Below are positions 34,119 through 43,253 of a stretch of DNA of 64,000 nt, piece by piece. The notes beneath the pieces are model-generated. The model saw only the letters and a program-made list of their open reading frames with translations, did not search any database and was not told the DNA's origin. Every line of letters begins with the position of its first letter. The stretch's first letter is position 1. Position numbers and translations under genes: made by a program. This DNA comes from Nitrospirota bacterium (GTDB lineage: Bacteria > Nitrospirota > Thermodesulfovibrionia > Thermodesulfovibrionales > Dissulfurispiraceae): contig JADFXU010000005.1 of assembly GCA_015233365.1 (NCBI GenBank), positions 34,310 to 98,309 on the forward strand. Direction: 5' to 3'.

Positions 34119-36529
34119 GAGTCTTCGGTGATGAAATCGCTCCGGAGAATAGTGCTGTATGCCTGGTCGGCCCGTATTCCGTTATTCTCCGTAAAATAGC
34201 GCGCCTCCATCCCCATTTCGGATATGCTGCGCCTGTTATTCAGGAAGCGGGTCATGGCATCGATCAATGACTTGCTGCTGTGGGCCTCCACGACCAGGCC
34301 GGTCTTGCCGTTGATTATGAGCTCTTTTGGTCCGCCTTCGTCCGAGACGATAACCGGCAGGCCCGACGCCTGTGCCTCAAGCACTACATTGCCGAACGTA
34401 TCGGTAGTGCTCGGGAAAAGGAAAACATCTGCCGACGCATAAGTTGTATGAAGTTCGTCTCCTGACAAAAAGCCGGTAAACAGCACCGGATATCCCTCAA
34501 GGAGTTTCTCGAGTTCGTTTTTGTAAGGGCCGTCACCGGCAATGATCAGGTCGCATATGTTCCCGGAATCGACGACTTCCTTAAACGCCCTGGCAAGGAT
34601 TTCAAGGTTTTTCTCTTTTGAAACGCGTCCGACATAAAGGAACTTGACGGCATCTCCCAACCCGTATCTGCGCCAGAGGTACGGATCTTTTTTTGCCGGA
34701 GAGAAAATATCCGTATCCACCCATCTGGGCAGCGGTTTTGCCTTGTCCGCGATCAGGCCTTTTTGTATGAGCTGCTGCCTGGTGCTCGAAGACGGGACCA
34801 TCACCTCTTCCATCAGGTTGTAAAACCATATCATATAATTCCATGCAACATTTTCAAGGAAAGTGTCATTGGTAAGACTCTTCACATATTGCGGGATGTC
34901 CGTGTGGTATGTGCCGGATATCGGGATATTCATGAGTTTGGCGATGAACAGGGCAAGCAGACCCAGCGTGCCGGGCGTGCTCGCATGTATCCTTGTGAAT
35001 TCCTCTTTTTCAAAATAATCGATGATATCAAGGATCGGAGGGAAGTGCAGGGTAAGGTCCGGATATTCGGGAAGTGCGAAGTCCCCGACTGACTTGAAGT
35101 TCATCACGCCGTCTTTGCAGCCCGTTTCTTCATGTGTCGAAGTGATTACCGTGAATTCTATGCCCTGCTTTCTCGCGGTCTTTATAAGCCGTTTTATCGT
35201 AATGGCGACACCATTGATTTCGTGAAGCGTGTCTGTAAAAAGCGCGATCTTCTGCTTAGTCCTCGCTTTGCCTCCCGCCAGGAACTCATCTTCCAGGGCC
35301 TTAATCAAATGCTTGCTTCTGTGCTGGTGATGGAAGGAAACATAGTAAGGAGAGGTGAGAAGGTGAACGAAGCCTATGGTGCTCAGCGAATTCGCAATAT
35401 CGAGGACCCCATTGGATATCTGCATCCTGGTCAGGCGCTCGGTGTATATGTATATCAGCCTGTTAGCGAGATAGCTTGTCACCGCAAACACCTTCCGGTT
35501 TATGCCGCTGGAATTGATGGTTTGCAGGAATCTGGCATCATTCAGCAACAGCCTGGCTTCCCGGTCAAGTATCTCCTCGAATGTCTTCCCGTCGTAGCCG
35601 CTATATATTTCGGGGATGTTCTTTCTGATAAGCAGGTTGATCCTGTCGAAAAGAGAAGACTTGCTCTGGGTTCCGTTGAACACCTTGTTTAAAAGCGCAT
35701 TGATAAACGGAAAGGAATTGCCCTTCCTCGTTTCAAATCGTTCCTTGAAGAAACGGTATCCGATGCCGTAAATGCTGTGGGCCAGTGTCAGGGCGTCGCC
35801 GTCATCGCCGGCCGCCCACGTCTTTTGCTCTCTGATCGAATTGATAAAATCTTTTATGGTCCCGCCGCTGTTCGATGCGGTGTAGGCCCTGCCGATGAAG
35901 AAGCCGCTGTGATCGTCGGAGCCGGCAACAACGGATTTTATCCAGGGGCGCTCACCGTAAGGGACTATGCCGTGCTTATTTGCGAGTTGATCCATCTTCT
36001 GCGGGGTAAGAGAAGAGAGCAGGTTGGCAATCAGCCTGCCGTACCGTCTGGCCCTCGATCCGTTTTTAGTCTCAAATACTTCAAATAAGAGCAACAGTTT
36101 TTCTATCGTGGCAACCGAGAGCCGCTCGTTCATATCGTAGAGAGGGTGCGCAATATAGTGCGTAATATTATTTTTCTGAAGGTATCCCACCAGGTCATAT
36201 ATATTGGTCCTCAAATGCATCAGGTCTTTAAAAATGTCTTCATTGATATCCAGAGCTACAGTATGCAGTTTGCTGCCGTCGTCGGGGAGATATGTCGTTA
36301 TTTCGGTGCTTATGAAGGTGCCGGGCAGATGGGCTATTTCAAGCGCACCGTTGATGGAGTTATGGTCTGTTATAGTCACATAATCCATCCCCCTCTTTTT
36401 CGCAGTATTGTAAATGTACATCGGAGATGTATAGCTTTCAGGACAATTGAACTTTCTCAGCGCCCATATTGAGGGCTTGTTGGAATGTCTTGAATGTACA
36501 TGGAGATCGGCCTTATAGAACTTAGCCAT
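34085..36529 (-). CDS. PHP-domain / GT4 glycosyltransferase fusion
   Basis: 814 aa. The N-terminal PHP phosphoesterase domain (about 1-240) has DLHVHSRHS, ITDHNS and VAGSDDHSG metal ligands. The middle region, about 160 aa, is unassigned. A C-terminal GT4 glycosyltransferase (about 430-800) starts KIALFTDTLHEINGVAITIKRL, with LIIAGDGPYKNELE and the E-x7-E motif EAQASGLPVIVSDEGGPKE, most like alpha-mannosyl or glucosyltransferases. The fusion would join hydrolysis of a phosphoester to sugar transfer in one chain. Cytoplasmic. Confidence 0.9.
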   Translation of the reverse strand: MAKFYKADLHVHSRHSNKPSIWALRKFNCPESYTSPMYIYNTAKKRGMDYVTITDHNSINGALEIAHLPGTFISTEITTYLPDDGSKLHTVALDINEDIFKDLMHLRTNIYDLVGYLQKNNITHYIAHPLYDMNERLSVATIEKLLLLFEVFETKNGSRARRYGRLIANLLSSLTPQKMDQLANKHGIVPYGERPWIKSVVAGSDDHSGFFIGRAYTASNSGGTIKDFINSIREQKTWAAGDDGDALTLAHSIYGIGYRFFKERFETRKGNSFPFINALLNKVFNGTQSKSSLFDRINLLIRKNIPEIYSGYDGKTFEEILDREARLLLNDARFLQTINSSGINRKVFAVTSYLANRLIYIYTERLTRMQISNGVLDIANSLSTIGFVHLLTSPYYVSFHHQHRSKHLIKALEDEFLAGGKARTKQKIALFTDTLHEINGVAITIKRLIKTARKQGIEFTVITSTHEETGCKDGVMNFKSVGDFALPEYPDLTLHFPPILDIIDYFEKEEFTRIHASTPGTLGLLALFIAKLMNIPISGTYHTDIPQYVKSLTNDTFLENVAWNYMIWFYNLMEEVMVPSSSTRQQLIQKGLIADKAKPLPRWVDTDIFSPAKKDPYLWRRYGLGDAVKFLYVGRVSKEKNLEILARAFKEVVDSGNICDLIIAGDGPYKNELEKLLEGYPVLFTGFLSGDELHTTYASADVFLFPSTTDTFGNVVLEAQASGLPVIVSDEGGPKELIINGKTGLVVEAHSSKSLIDAMTRFLNNRRSISEMGMEARYFTENNGIRADQAYSTILRSDFITEDSCTAQENNVRV

Positions 36530-36627
36530 GTACTTATTTAATCAGAACAAAGTTAACTGGATATTACAGGAATGTTATCTTTCGGTGACGGTCTGTCAAA
36601 GAATCGTTATAGTGTTGAGCGTTTATC

Positions 36628-36679
36628 GCGTTATAGCGTTAACTGCAAACACCGTTTTTGTTATTTTACGCTATAACGC
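36628..36679. repeat. 12-bp perfect inverted repeat with 28-base loop
   Basis: GCGTTATAGCGT (36628-36639) pairs perfectly with ACGCTATAACGC (36668-36679). Related GTTATAG-like words lie just before it. It sits between the end of the redox operon and the start of the PHP-GT4 gene and may end the minus-strand transcript, although no strong U-run is seen. Confidence 0.5.
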
Positions 36680-36698
36680 AATAAAGCTATGAACGCTA

Positions 36699-37070
36699 TT
36701 AACTGATGCCCAGCTCTTTATTGAGCCACGCCTCGACCTTGCTGTTTATCGGGTACATGCTGAAATAGGCCTTGTCTTTGTTTTCTTCAATGGCCCCGGC
36801 CAGCAGGTCCTGGGGAATTTCGTCTATCTTCGCCGCTGTTTCCGCAAAATCAGCAGCAGTATGGCGCATCATAAAGAGTATGGGTTTTTTATCCATTGTG
36901 TCTATGTAGAATATATAACCCTTGATCTCGTCCCTTATTTTTATTCCCTCATCTGTGACTTTCCGCCTGGGTTCCATCAAATCTTTCGGCTGGAGATTCC
37001 ATAGTATGTGTTCAATCACGAACGGCTCTTTTTTTATCTCCTCTAAAGATAACATATCACTAAACATCAT
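36699..37070 (-). CDS. Conserved hypothetical protein of a redox operon
   Basis: 123 aa, soluble, no cysteine cluster. Sequence such as FVIEHILWNLQPKDLMEPRRKVTDEGIKIRDEIKGYIFYIDTM is not one I recognise. Its start overlaps the FTR gene stop by 4 bases, so it is translationally coupled and probably acts with the FTR/glutaredoxin pair. Confidence 0.65.
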   Translation of the reverse strand: MMFSDMLSLEEIKKEPFVIEHILWNLQPKDLMEPRRKVTDEGIKIRDEIKGYIFYIDTMDKKPILFMMRHTAADFAETAAKIDEIPQDLLAGAIEENKDKAYFSMYPINSKVEAWLNKELGIS

Positions 37071-37396
37071 AAAACTGCCTCCTCTCGCCGCCTTTCCGGC
37101 ACATATCTATGTTCCGTGCGTCCTTCGTTCCATTCTTTGGAAACATAGAGTCCGCAATAGCAGCTTCCGTATTCTTCAATATCCGGGTCCCTGTAAGCAC
37201 ATGGACAGATTATATCCGCGTCCTTTTCCCTTGTACCTGAAGACAGGCGGCATGGACAGGAACGATAGCCGTGCCGCTCTTCATTTTTGAGAAGTCCCGC
37301 CAAAATGTCCAGGACAAAATCTTTATCTCTATTAAGCTGGATTCCCTGCGATGCGGCGTATTTCGCCAGTACCCCGTAAAGGCCTTCAGGTGTCAT
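37067..37396 (-). CDS. Ferredoxin:thioredoxin reductase catalytic-chain-like protein
   Basis: 109 aa with the FTR beta-chain cysteine pattern: SCPCRLSSG, IICPCAYRD and SCYCGLYVS (CPC, CPC, CxC, with Tyr where plant enzymes have His). These ligate one [4Fe-4S] cluster beside a redox disulfide, passing electrons from ferredoxin to thioredoxin-like partners. No variable alpha chain is encoded. It overlaps the upstream glutaredoxin-like gene by 4 bases; that protein is the obvious electron acceptor. Confidence 0.9.
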   Translation of the reverse strand: MTPEGLYGVLAKYAASQGIQLNRDKDFVLDILAGLLKNEERHGYRSCPCRLSSGTREKDADIICPCAYRDPDIEEYGSCYCGLYVSKEWNEGRTEHRYVPERRREEAVL

Positions 37397-37659
37397 GCTA
37401 CACCAAGAGCTGCTGCCAGCTTTTCAACATCAGGGCCGTTAATTACCTCTTCGATCACGACCGTAGGAAAGGTAGCCAGGGGATTATACTTCTTTAATTC
37501 TTTTGACGCCAGCCATTGCTCACCACTGTCAAGCATGTCCACTTCTATGCACTCGTAGATTATATCGTGAGAATCGAGAAAACGCCTCACCTTTTTGCAC
37601 GCGGGACAGGTGCTCAAAGCGTAAACTCTGACTTTCTTCTTCTGGTCTTCCATAGACAC
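37393..37659 (-). CDS. Glutaredoxin-like protein with CPAC active site
   Basis: 88 aa thioredoxin-fold protein: VRVYALSTCPACKKVRRFLDSH active site, then NPLATFPTVVI with the cis-proline and a short C-terminal helix. The start may be Met1 or Met3. Lying directly ahead of an FTR-like gene, it is likely reduced by that enzyme rather than by glutathione. Confidence 0.9.
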   Translation of the reverse strand: MSMEDQKKKVRVYALSTCPACKKVRRFLDSHDIIYECIEVDMLDSGEQWLASKELKKYNPLATFPTVVIEEVINGPDVEKLAAALGVA

Positions 37660-38013
37660 CTATGCATTGCCGATAGGGCCATCGGGATTGCTTTCCCGGT
37701 AGATTGCAGCGGCAGTTGTCCCGACATCCTCAAGCATCTCCATGTTGGCCGCATTTATTTTCTTTAATGGTATTTTCAAGGTATCCGACACCTGGGGAAG
37801 GGGGATCCCTTTCTGGTAATGCATCTCTGCAATCATCACTTTAAGGGCATCTTCTTCGATAAAATGCTTCAGTTCGGGGTCCTGTATATTGATAGCGCTG
37901 CATGCCTCGCTGAAGCTCAACCCGTTTTTCATCCCCTCTCTTATCTTCACCATAGCCTCATCATAAATCCTGCTCTCTTCCGGTGTATAATCCTTATATT
38001 TGAAATCACCCAT
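37660..38013 (-). CDS. Conserved hypothetical protein, first gene of the redox operon
   Basis: 117 aa, mainly helical, acidic; GDFKYKDYTPEESRIYDEAMVKIREGMKNGLSFSEACSAI is its most distinctive part. No known domain recognised. One base separates its stop from the glutaredoxin start, which places it in the four-gene operon. Confidence 0.65.
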   Translation of the reverse strand: MGDFKYKDYTPEESRIYDEAMVKIREGMKNGLSFSEACSAINIQDPELKHFIEEDALKVMIAEMHYQKGIPLPQVSDTLKIPLKKINAANMEMLEDVGTTAAAIYRESNPDGPIGNA

Positions 38014-38150
38014 TATATCTCCTCGCCTGCAATTCGCATCGACGCTCCCGGTGCGACATCGTATTTATGAAATGAAGTACCAGCCGACATTTATACATAT
38101 GTAATGAATGTACCATAAATACGACGTTTTTGGCTAACCGCAGTCACTAA

Positions 38151-38314
38151 AGAACACGGCATAGCTGTCTGTCGGCAAAATAAAACTATTGTTCCAATCC
38201 AAACATTTAATTGTAGATTAGTACGTAGCAATCACAGTGTTGGGGCTCGGCGTTACTCGCCCCCGCTCCAGTAGAGCCGTGCTATTTTGCCGAAAGACAG
38301 CTATGCCGTGTTCT
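38151..38314. repeat. 164-bp element bounded by 32-bp inverted repeats (MITE-like)
   Basis: The left arm AGAACACGGCATAGCTGTCT.. (38151-38182) and right arm (38283-38314) are inverted copies with one mismatch. About 100 bases lie between them, containing a smaller GGGGC/GCCCC pairing. No open frame is inside. It occupies most of the gap between the redox operon and the acyl-ligase fusion gene. No clear target-site duplication is visible. Confidence 0.75.
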
Positions 38315-38333
38315 ACCGGCGAACCATGGTGGT

Positions 38334-41000
38334 CTATTGATTCCTGGCCAGCTCAATGACATGCTTTCTTAGTTCATCGGAGAAAATCTGGTAATCGTCA
38401 GCTGCCGGATGCCGGTTTTTTGCCGCAACCTCAATATGAGAGGGCAATATTCTTTCTCCGAATTTGACCCTTATCTTTGCAGGACGTACAATAAAAGCCC
38501 CTCTCGGCAGCGCCCTGAAAGTGCCGTCGATGTATGCTGGAATGACAGGCACATTCAGTTCGAGAGCCAGCACCCCGATGCCCTTTTTGAACGACATGAT
38601 GCTTCCGTCAAATGAGCGGCCTCCTTCCGGGAATACGCAAAGTGAACGCCCGCCTTTCAGGACGTACGAAGACAGCTGCAGCGCCTTGTTCAGATATGTC
38701 TCTGCATCAATAGGAATGACGTGGCTTAAACGGCCAAACCATGATTTAATCCCCCCGGTGAAAAACTCCTGTAAACCCAGAAAATAAAGCCTTCTGAATG
38801 TGCTGAAAGGCAGCGATGCCGCAATGATGAAGCCATCCAGATAACTGGCATGATTCGGAGTTATTACGAAGGCCCCTTCTCCGCGTATATGTTCCCGGCC
38901 TTCAACTTCGAGCCGGAACACAATTTTACAAAAGAGTTTCAGCCCCATAAGCACTGCGTAAACAAGCATAAGGTCTGCAAGACCGGGTTCATAACCTATT
39001 TTATTCGCATCTGCCGGTGACAGTTCTTTGTCGAGAATCATCTTCCAGGATAGTGTGCCTGTCTCTGTTGGGCCGCGCCCTTCCACAGAGGTGTATTTTT
39101 TCATGAGGGCAACTATATCCGCCACCGTATGCGCTTCTGAAATAAAGGTCTCAGGGAGATTTGCCGCAAATACATTCTCCAGCGATGCTATCAGTTCCAG
39201 TTTTCTTAACGAATCAAAGCCGAGCTCGAGTTCAATATTATCGGAAGCCCGGATGACAGCGGTGTCATCCACCAGCGCCCCTATGCAGTCTGCCACCTTC
39301 CTGCCCACCGGGTCTGCCATAAGCTGATTATCTCCCTTCTGCGCGGCCTTCCCGGGATAGTCCGGTTTTCGTAAAATGTCTTGCACCATGAATCGCCTTA
39401 ATTTCCCCAGCGGCGTGCGGGGCAGCGGCTCGGAGGAAAGCCTGTACCCCCTGATCCTCATAAACTCGGGAAGCCGGGCAGATACCTCATTTATCTTCCA
39501 ACTGAGTTCGTCGTTTATGTTGCCTATGGAGTTTTGTCTTGCAAGCTCGAAATCCGGTACTATCACTGCCTGCACTGCATCGACAAGACCCGAGGCCACG
39601 CTGCGTTCAATTCCTGTAACGCATATTTCTTTTATGAGGGGGATAGTCATGTATGCCGTCTCGACTTCTTCCGGATATACGTTTTTCCCTGAACTCAGCA
39701 CAATGACTTCCTTCTTTCTGCCGGTAATAAAGAGATATCCCTCTTTATCGATGTAGCCGAGGTCTCCGGTAAACAGCCAGCCGTCCGTTATGGCCTCACG
39801 GGTAGATTTTTCGTTCTTATAGTATCCCTTCATCACCACAGGCCCTTTTACAATAATTTCGCCGTCATCCCGTATCTTTATTTCAATGCCCGGCAGCGGT
39901 TTTCCAGCCGAACCCGGCTTCCGTTTTTCAGGTGGGTTAAAGGTGATGACCGGAGATGTTTCGGTCAATCCATATCCTTCTAGCACTGTGAAGCCCATGG
40001 CCTCAAGATCGCTCATTACCGTTGGATCGAGGCGGGCGCCGCCGCTTGCAAAGAACCTGATCCCAAAAAATTTCCCGTGAACGGAAGCGAAAACAATCCG
40101 TCCCATATTTAGGCCGGACCTCCTCCTGAGCATGCCTGACAAACTGAGTATTGCCGGGAGCGCCCACGACAATAAACTCTGCTCCCTGATTCCCGCAATA
40201 ATCCCGTTCCTCAGCATTTCAAACAGCCGGGGGACCCCGAGGAGCACTGTCACCCCGTTTTCTTTTATTGCCGACAGCAGATCGGGGGCTTTCAGTCCAG
40301 TGCCGAAAGTGATGGTTGCGCCAAGGAAAAGCGGGGCCAGAAAGGTGCACATGAACGGATAAGTATGATGCAAGGGGAGGATCGCAAGTACGTTGTCATC
40401 GTGAGTTACCACATTGGCCTGAATCAATGCCCTGGCATCGGAACAGAAATTGCCGTGAGTCAGCAGTACCCCTTTCGGTTTTCCGGTCGTGCCCGATGTA
40501 TAGATGATCGATGCGATATCGTCGGGAGCAGCGGGGTAGTTTACTGATCGGGCATTCGGGTCCCGGTGACTGAACGGCGGGAAACCGGACAAGGCTGCTT
40601 TGTCGTCAAAGTTAATTTTCTTTATATCGAGTCCTTCTATGGCCCTTACGACATTGCTTTCCGTTTTGTCACAGCAGAAAGCTATCTTTGCGCCGGAATC
40701 CATGAGAAGATTTCTGATCTCATCACTGCCCAGTTGAATGTCTATCGGGACAGCGATGCAGCCATATCCTACTATGGCAAGGTACGACGCACACCACTCC
40801 GGCCTGTTTTCGGACACGACAGCGATCGTGTCTCCTTTTACCGGATTGTGATTTGCCAGCATTGCTGAAATGTCTTTAGTCAGCGAAAAGAAATCACCAT
40901 AGCTCATTGTTTTCCATGAGCCGTCGTAGTACCTGAATAAAGATTTATTGCGGTATTTATCATGAGCAGATGCGAAAAGACCGGAGATGGTATCAGCCAT
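38334..41000 (-). CDS. AMP-ligase / acyl carrier / PlsC acyltransferase fusion
   Basis: 888 aa. N-terminal acyl-CoA/acyl-ACP synthetase (about 1-545) with IIYTSGTTGKPKGVLLTHGN, GYGLTETSPVI, GWLFTGDLG and the C-terminal Lys region PLGKLRR. A phosphopantetheine carrier domain (about 575-645) has its Ser in LELGFDSLRKLEL. A PlsC-type acyltransferase (about 690-885) has NHASYLDG and FPEGGRS. It could activate a fatty acid, hold it on its own carrier and transfer it to an acceptor in one chain, comparable in principle to E. coli Aas with an added ACP. Overlaps the IMPase gene by 8 bases. Confidence 0.92.
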   Translation of the reverse strand: MADTISGLFASAHDKYRNKSLFRYYDGSWKTMSYGDFFSLTKDISAMLANHNPVKGDTIAVVSENRPEWCASYLAIVGYGCIAVPIDIQLGSDEIRNLLMDSGAKIAFCCDKTESNVVRAIEGLDIKKINFDDKAALSGFPPFSHRDPNARSVNYPAAPDDIASIIYTSGTTGKPKGVLLTHGNFCSDARALIQANVVTHDDNVLAILPLHHTYPFMCTFLAPLFLGATITFGTGLKAPDLLSAIKENGVTVLLGVPRLFEMLRNGIIAGIREQSLLSWALPAILSLSGMLRRRSGLNMGRIVFASVHGKFFGIRFFASGGARLDPTVMSDLEAMGFTVLEGYGLTETSPVITFNPPEKRKPGSAGKPLPGIEIKIRDDGEIIVKGPVVMKGYYKNEKSTREAITDGWLFTGDLGYIDKEGYLFITGRKKEVIVLSSGKNVYPEEVETAYMTIPLIKEICVTGIERSVASGLVDAVQAVIVPDFELARQNSIGNINDELSWKINEVSARLPEFMRIRGYRLSSEPLPRTPLGKLRRFMVQDILRKPDYPGKAAQKGDNQLMADPVGRKVADCIGALVDDTAVIRASDNIELELGFDSLRKLELIASLENVFAANLPETFISEAHTVADIVALMKKYTSVEGRGPTETGTLSWKMILDKELSPADANKIGYEPGLADLMLVYAVLMGLKLFCKIVFRLEVEGREHIRGEGAFVITPNHASYLDGFIIAASLPFSTFRRLYFLGLQEFFTGGIKSWFGRLSHVIPIDAETYLNKALQLSSYVLKGGRSLCVFPEGGRSFDGSIMSFKKGIGVLALELNVPVIPAYIDGTFRALPRGAFIVRPAKIRVKFGERILPSHIEVAAKNRHPAADDYQIFSDELRKHVIELARNQ

Positions 41001-41781
41001 TGAGAAGTTTCAATGCCCTTTCGTGCAGCGCACTATTGCCTGAAGACAAAAGGGGAGAGCTTTTATCCAGGCCGGTACCCAGGTTTTCAATAGAGTTTCC
41101 GCTGATATCAGTGAAGATGCCGCCGGCTTCGGTCACCATCAGCCAACCGCCCGCGAAATCGAAGCTCCTCGAAGGAGAAGGGCTGACAAATACGCTAATG
41201 GACCCGTATGCAAGATATGACAAATCCAGGGCGGTCGCGCCAAAGCACCGGGTTCTTCTCGTTTCACCGAGGAGGTTCATTATTCGCGGAATGTCATGCT
41301 TAGGGTTCTGTGCTTCATAGGCGACAAGATAGAAGGTGCTGTCCTGCTGTGTGAAAATCTTCTCACCGTTGAAAAAAGCCCCTTTCCCCTTCTCGGCCCA
41401 GAACTCGTCTCCGGAAAGGAGATTTATGATGTAAGCCGCTGAAATGCTCCCGATCGTGTCTCCCTCCGCGACAGCGATTGACGAGCAATAAAACGGGACC
41501 CCGCTGATTGCATTCCTGCTTCCGTCGATCGGGTCTATCAAAAAAGTTTTGCCGTTCAGCAGAATTTGCCTGGTTCCGGATTCTTCGGAAATGATATTCA
41601 TGGGTTCGTGCAGATTTTCGAGAGCTCCGATAATGATGTCTTCGGCCTGCCTGTCTATGGGATAGGTTTTGTCGCCGCTGGCGCCCCTGCCGAGCGGCGA
41701 GGAAGCAAGCGGCTTCAACCGCGTTTCCCCGATCTCAAAAAAAAGCTTCTTGCCGATCTTTCTGAGACTATTAATTGTCAT
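40993..41781 (-). CDS. Inositol monophosphatase family protein
   Basis: 262 aa. Metal-binding motifs ISEESG, FLIDPIDGSRNAISG and DFAGGWLMVTEAGG identify the IMPase/SuhB/FBPase superfamily, which removes phosphate from inositol phosphates, fructose bisphosphate or PAP. The Ser in DPIDGSRN replaces the usual Thr. First gene of a two-gene unit with the acyl-ligase fusion; a phospholipid head-group link is possible but unproven. Confidence 0.9.
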   Translation of the reverse strand: MTINSLRKIGKKLFFEIGETRLKPLASSPLGRGASGDKTYPIDRQAEDIIIGALENLHEPMNIISEESGTRQILLNGKTFLIDPIDGSRNAISGVPFYCSSIAVAEGDTIGSISAAYIINLLSGDEFWAEKGKGAFFNGEKIFTQQDSTFYLVAYEAQNPKHDIPRIMNLLGETRRTRCFGATALDLSYLAYGSISVFVSPSPSRSFDFAGGWLMVTEAGGIFTDISGNSIENLGTGLDKSSPLLSSGNSALHERALKLLNG

Positions 41782-41891
41782 GAACCACTCCGGATCAGTG
41801 TCAGTTATGCACTGTTCGATCTGCTGTTAAAATGATACCACACAAATGCTTCGCGTTGACATACTGTCTTCTGTTCAGCTATCCTAAAAAA

Positions 41892-41968
<77 letters not shown>

Positions 41969-41988
41969 AATAGAAAGGATTGAATTAC

Positions 41989-42022
41989 AAGGCTATCATA
42001 ACCTAACGGCTATGATAGCCTT
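41989..42022 (+). terminator. Hairpin downstream of the initiator tRNA
   Basis: Perfect 11-bp stem AAGGCTATCAT / ATGATAGCCTT with a 12-base loop, 20 bases after the tRNA. The following bases (ACTGTTAT) are only moderately U-rich, so termination is plausible but not certain. Confidence 0.5.
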
Positions 42023-42056
42023 ACTGTTATCTGGAGGGTGCCAACAGGACAGTATC

Positions 42057-42080
42057 TTCAAACCTGTTCCCGCCGCCAAA
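42057..42080 (+). repeat. Att-like partial copy of the tRNA-fMet 3' end
   Basis: TTCAAACCTGTTCCCGCCGCCAAA resembles the tRNA 3' end TTCAAATCCTCTCCCCGCCACCAAA (41946-41970), with several mismatches and one length difference. Integrative elements leave such copies when they insert into tRNA genes. No integrase is in the window. The rest of 42,081-42,587 contains nothing I can name. Confidence 0.4.
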
Positions 42081-42587
42081 GATATGGACAAGAAGAAAGA
42101 TAAAAAAGAGCTGCCGATAGCCTCTTTCAACTCCTTTTTGCCTCTATTGAAGACGCTGGCGGTCATGATTATGCCAGGATAGTCAGAATAATCGAACTTA
42201 GTTGTTAAACGCCCGAAAAGCATGCTTCAATAAATTATGTTATGTTTCTCACTCGCGAGATGTACTCACAGTACCTGAGAGTAGCCTTATTTTTTTATAC
42301 CTGCGGAGTACGGGATATAACTTTAGGCATCTGCCGTACCCCGGAATGAACTCCCCATTGAATGAGGATCGGGATTAGAGTTTTTTCAGTGCGGAATGTC
42401 GGAAAAAACATTGTTCTAAAAGACCCTGAAAGAATGAAACAACGTTTGAGGCAGGTTTTTTGTGTCAAACGCCTTTACAAGACTTGCACCGAATTTGAAC
42501 CCTCTTGCTTTTTATGTTGACAAAATTAGATCAAAGCATTACTATTTATTTAAGTAATACTTTTCTAAAAGGTAAGGTGATGAGAAG

Positions 42588-42842
42588 ATGACGACGGCTG
42601 CAGTGAAAATTACAAAAAAAGGCCAGGTCACCATTCCAAAGGAGATTCGCAGCCGTCTCAGGACCAATACTGTCTACTTTGAAGTCATAAATGATACTGT
42701 TGTTGTAAAAGCAGTAAGGGATGCTGCCGGGACTCTCAGCGAATATGCGAAGAATGCAAAGCCGGGCGTTTCCATGAAACAGATGAAAGAACGGGCATGG
42801 GAGGAAGCTGCACGTGAAAAAGTCGGTAAAAAGTCTTCCTGA
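42588..42842 (+). CDS. AbrB/SpoVT-type antitoxin (VapB-like)
   Basis: 84 aa. The swapped-hairpin DNA-binding domain is clear: VKITKKGQVTIPKEIRSRLRTNTVYFEVINDTVVVKAV. The C-terminal tail (MKQMKERAWEEAAREKVGKK) would wrap the toxin. Overlaps the PIN-domain gene by 29 bases; presumably represses its own promoter. Confidence 0.9.
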   Translation: MTTAAVKITKKGQVTIPKEIRSRLRTNTVYFEVINDTVVVKAVRDAAGTLSEYAKNAKPGVSMKQMKERAWEEAAREKVGKKSS

Positions 42843-43236
42843 TACCAATGCTATCGTCAGGTATCTTGTCAGAGATGACATTGCACTCTACGAAAGAGCA
42901 AGAGACTACTTCGATAAGGTTAAAAACGGCACTACAAAGACAATAATCCTTGAGAGTGTCGTTGCTGAGTGTATCTATGTGCTGACAAAAATATACAAAG
43001 TACCGCGAAATAAGGCTGCCGGGGGTCTTATCGATATTCTGCATTATAAAGGGGTCGCCAACGATGACAGAACGGATCTCATTGGTGCTCTTGCCATCTT
43101 TGCGGAACAGGACATTGACATTGTCGATTGTATTTTATCTGTAAAGTCAGACAGCTTTGATGCTCATCTTTTCTCATTCGATCAGGAGCTCAATAAAATT
43201 CATAGCGGCAGAAAACCTAAGGTCTCTGATCGGTAA
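42814..43236 (+). CDS. PIN-domain toxin (VapC-like ribonuclease)
   Basis: 140 aa starting at GTG. Acidic residues of the PIN active site are seen in LPDTNAIVRYL, LESVVAECIYVL, IDIVDCIL and FSFDQELNKI. VapC toxins cleave tRNA or rRNA; the target here is unknown. It follows its antitoxin in the accessory zone after the initiator tRNA. Confidence 0.88.
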   Translation: MKKSVKSLPDTNAIVRYLVRDDIALYERARDYFDKVKNGTTKTIILESVVAECIYVLTKIYKVPRNKAAGGLIDILHYKGVANDDRTDLIGALAIFAEQDIDIVDCILSVKSDSFDAHLFSFDQELNKIHSGRKPKVSDR

Positions 43237-43253
43237 ACAAACTTTCAAAACAT

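Noticed and set aside
41996-42223. 75-aa minus-strand ORF after the tRNA
   Set aside because: Runs through the hairpin and the att-like copy, with no domain and no ribosome site.
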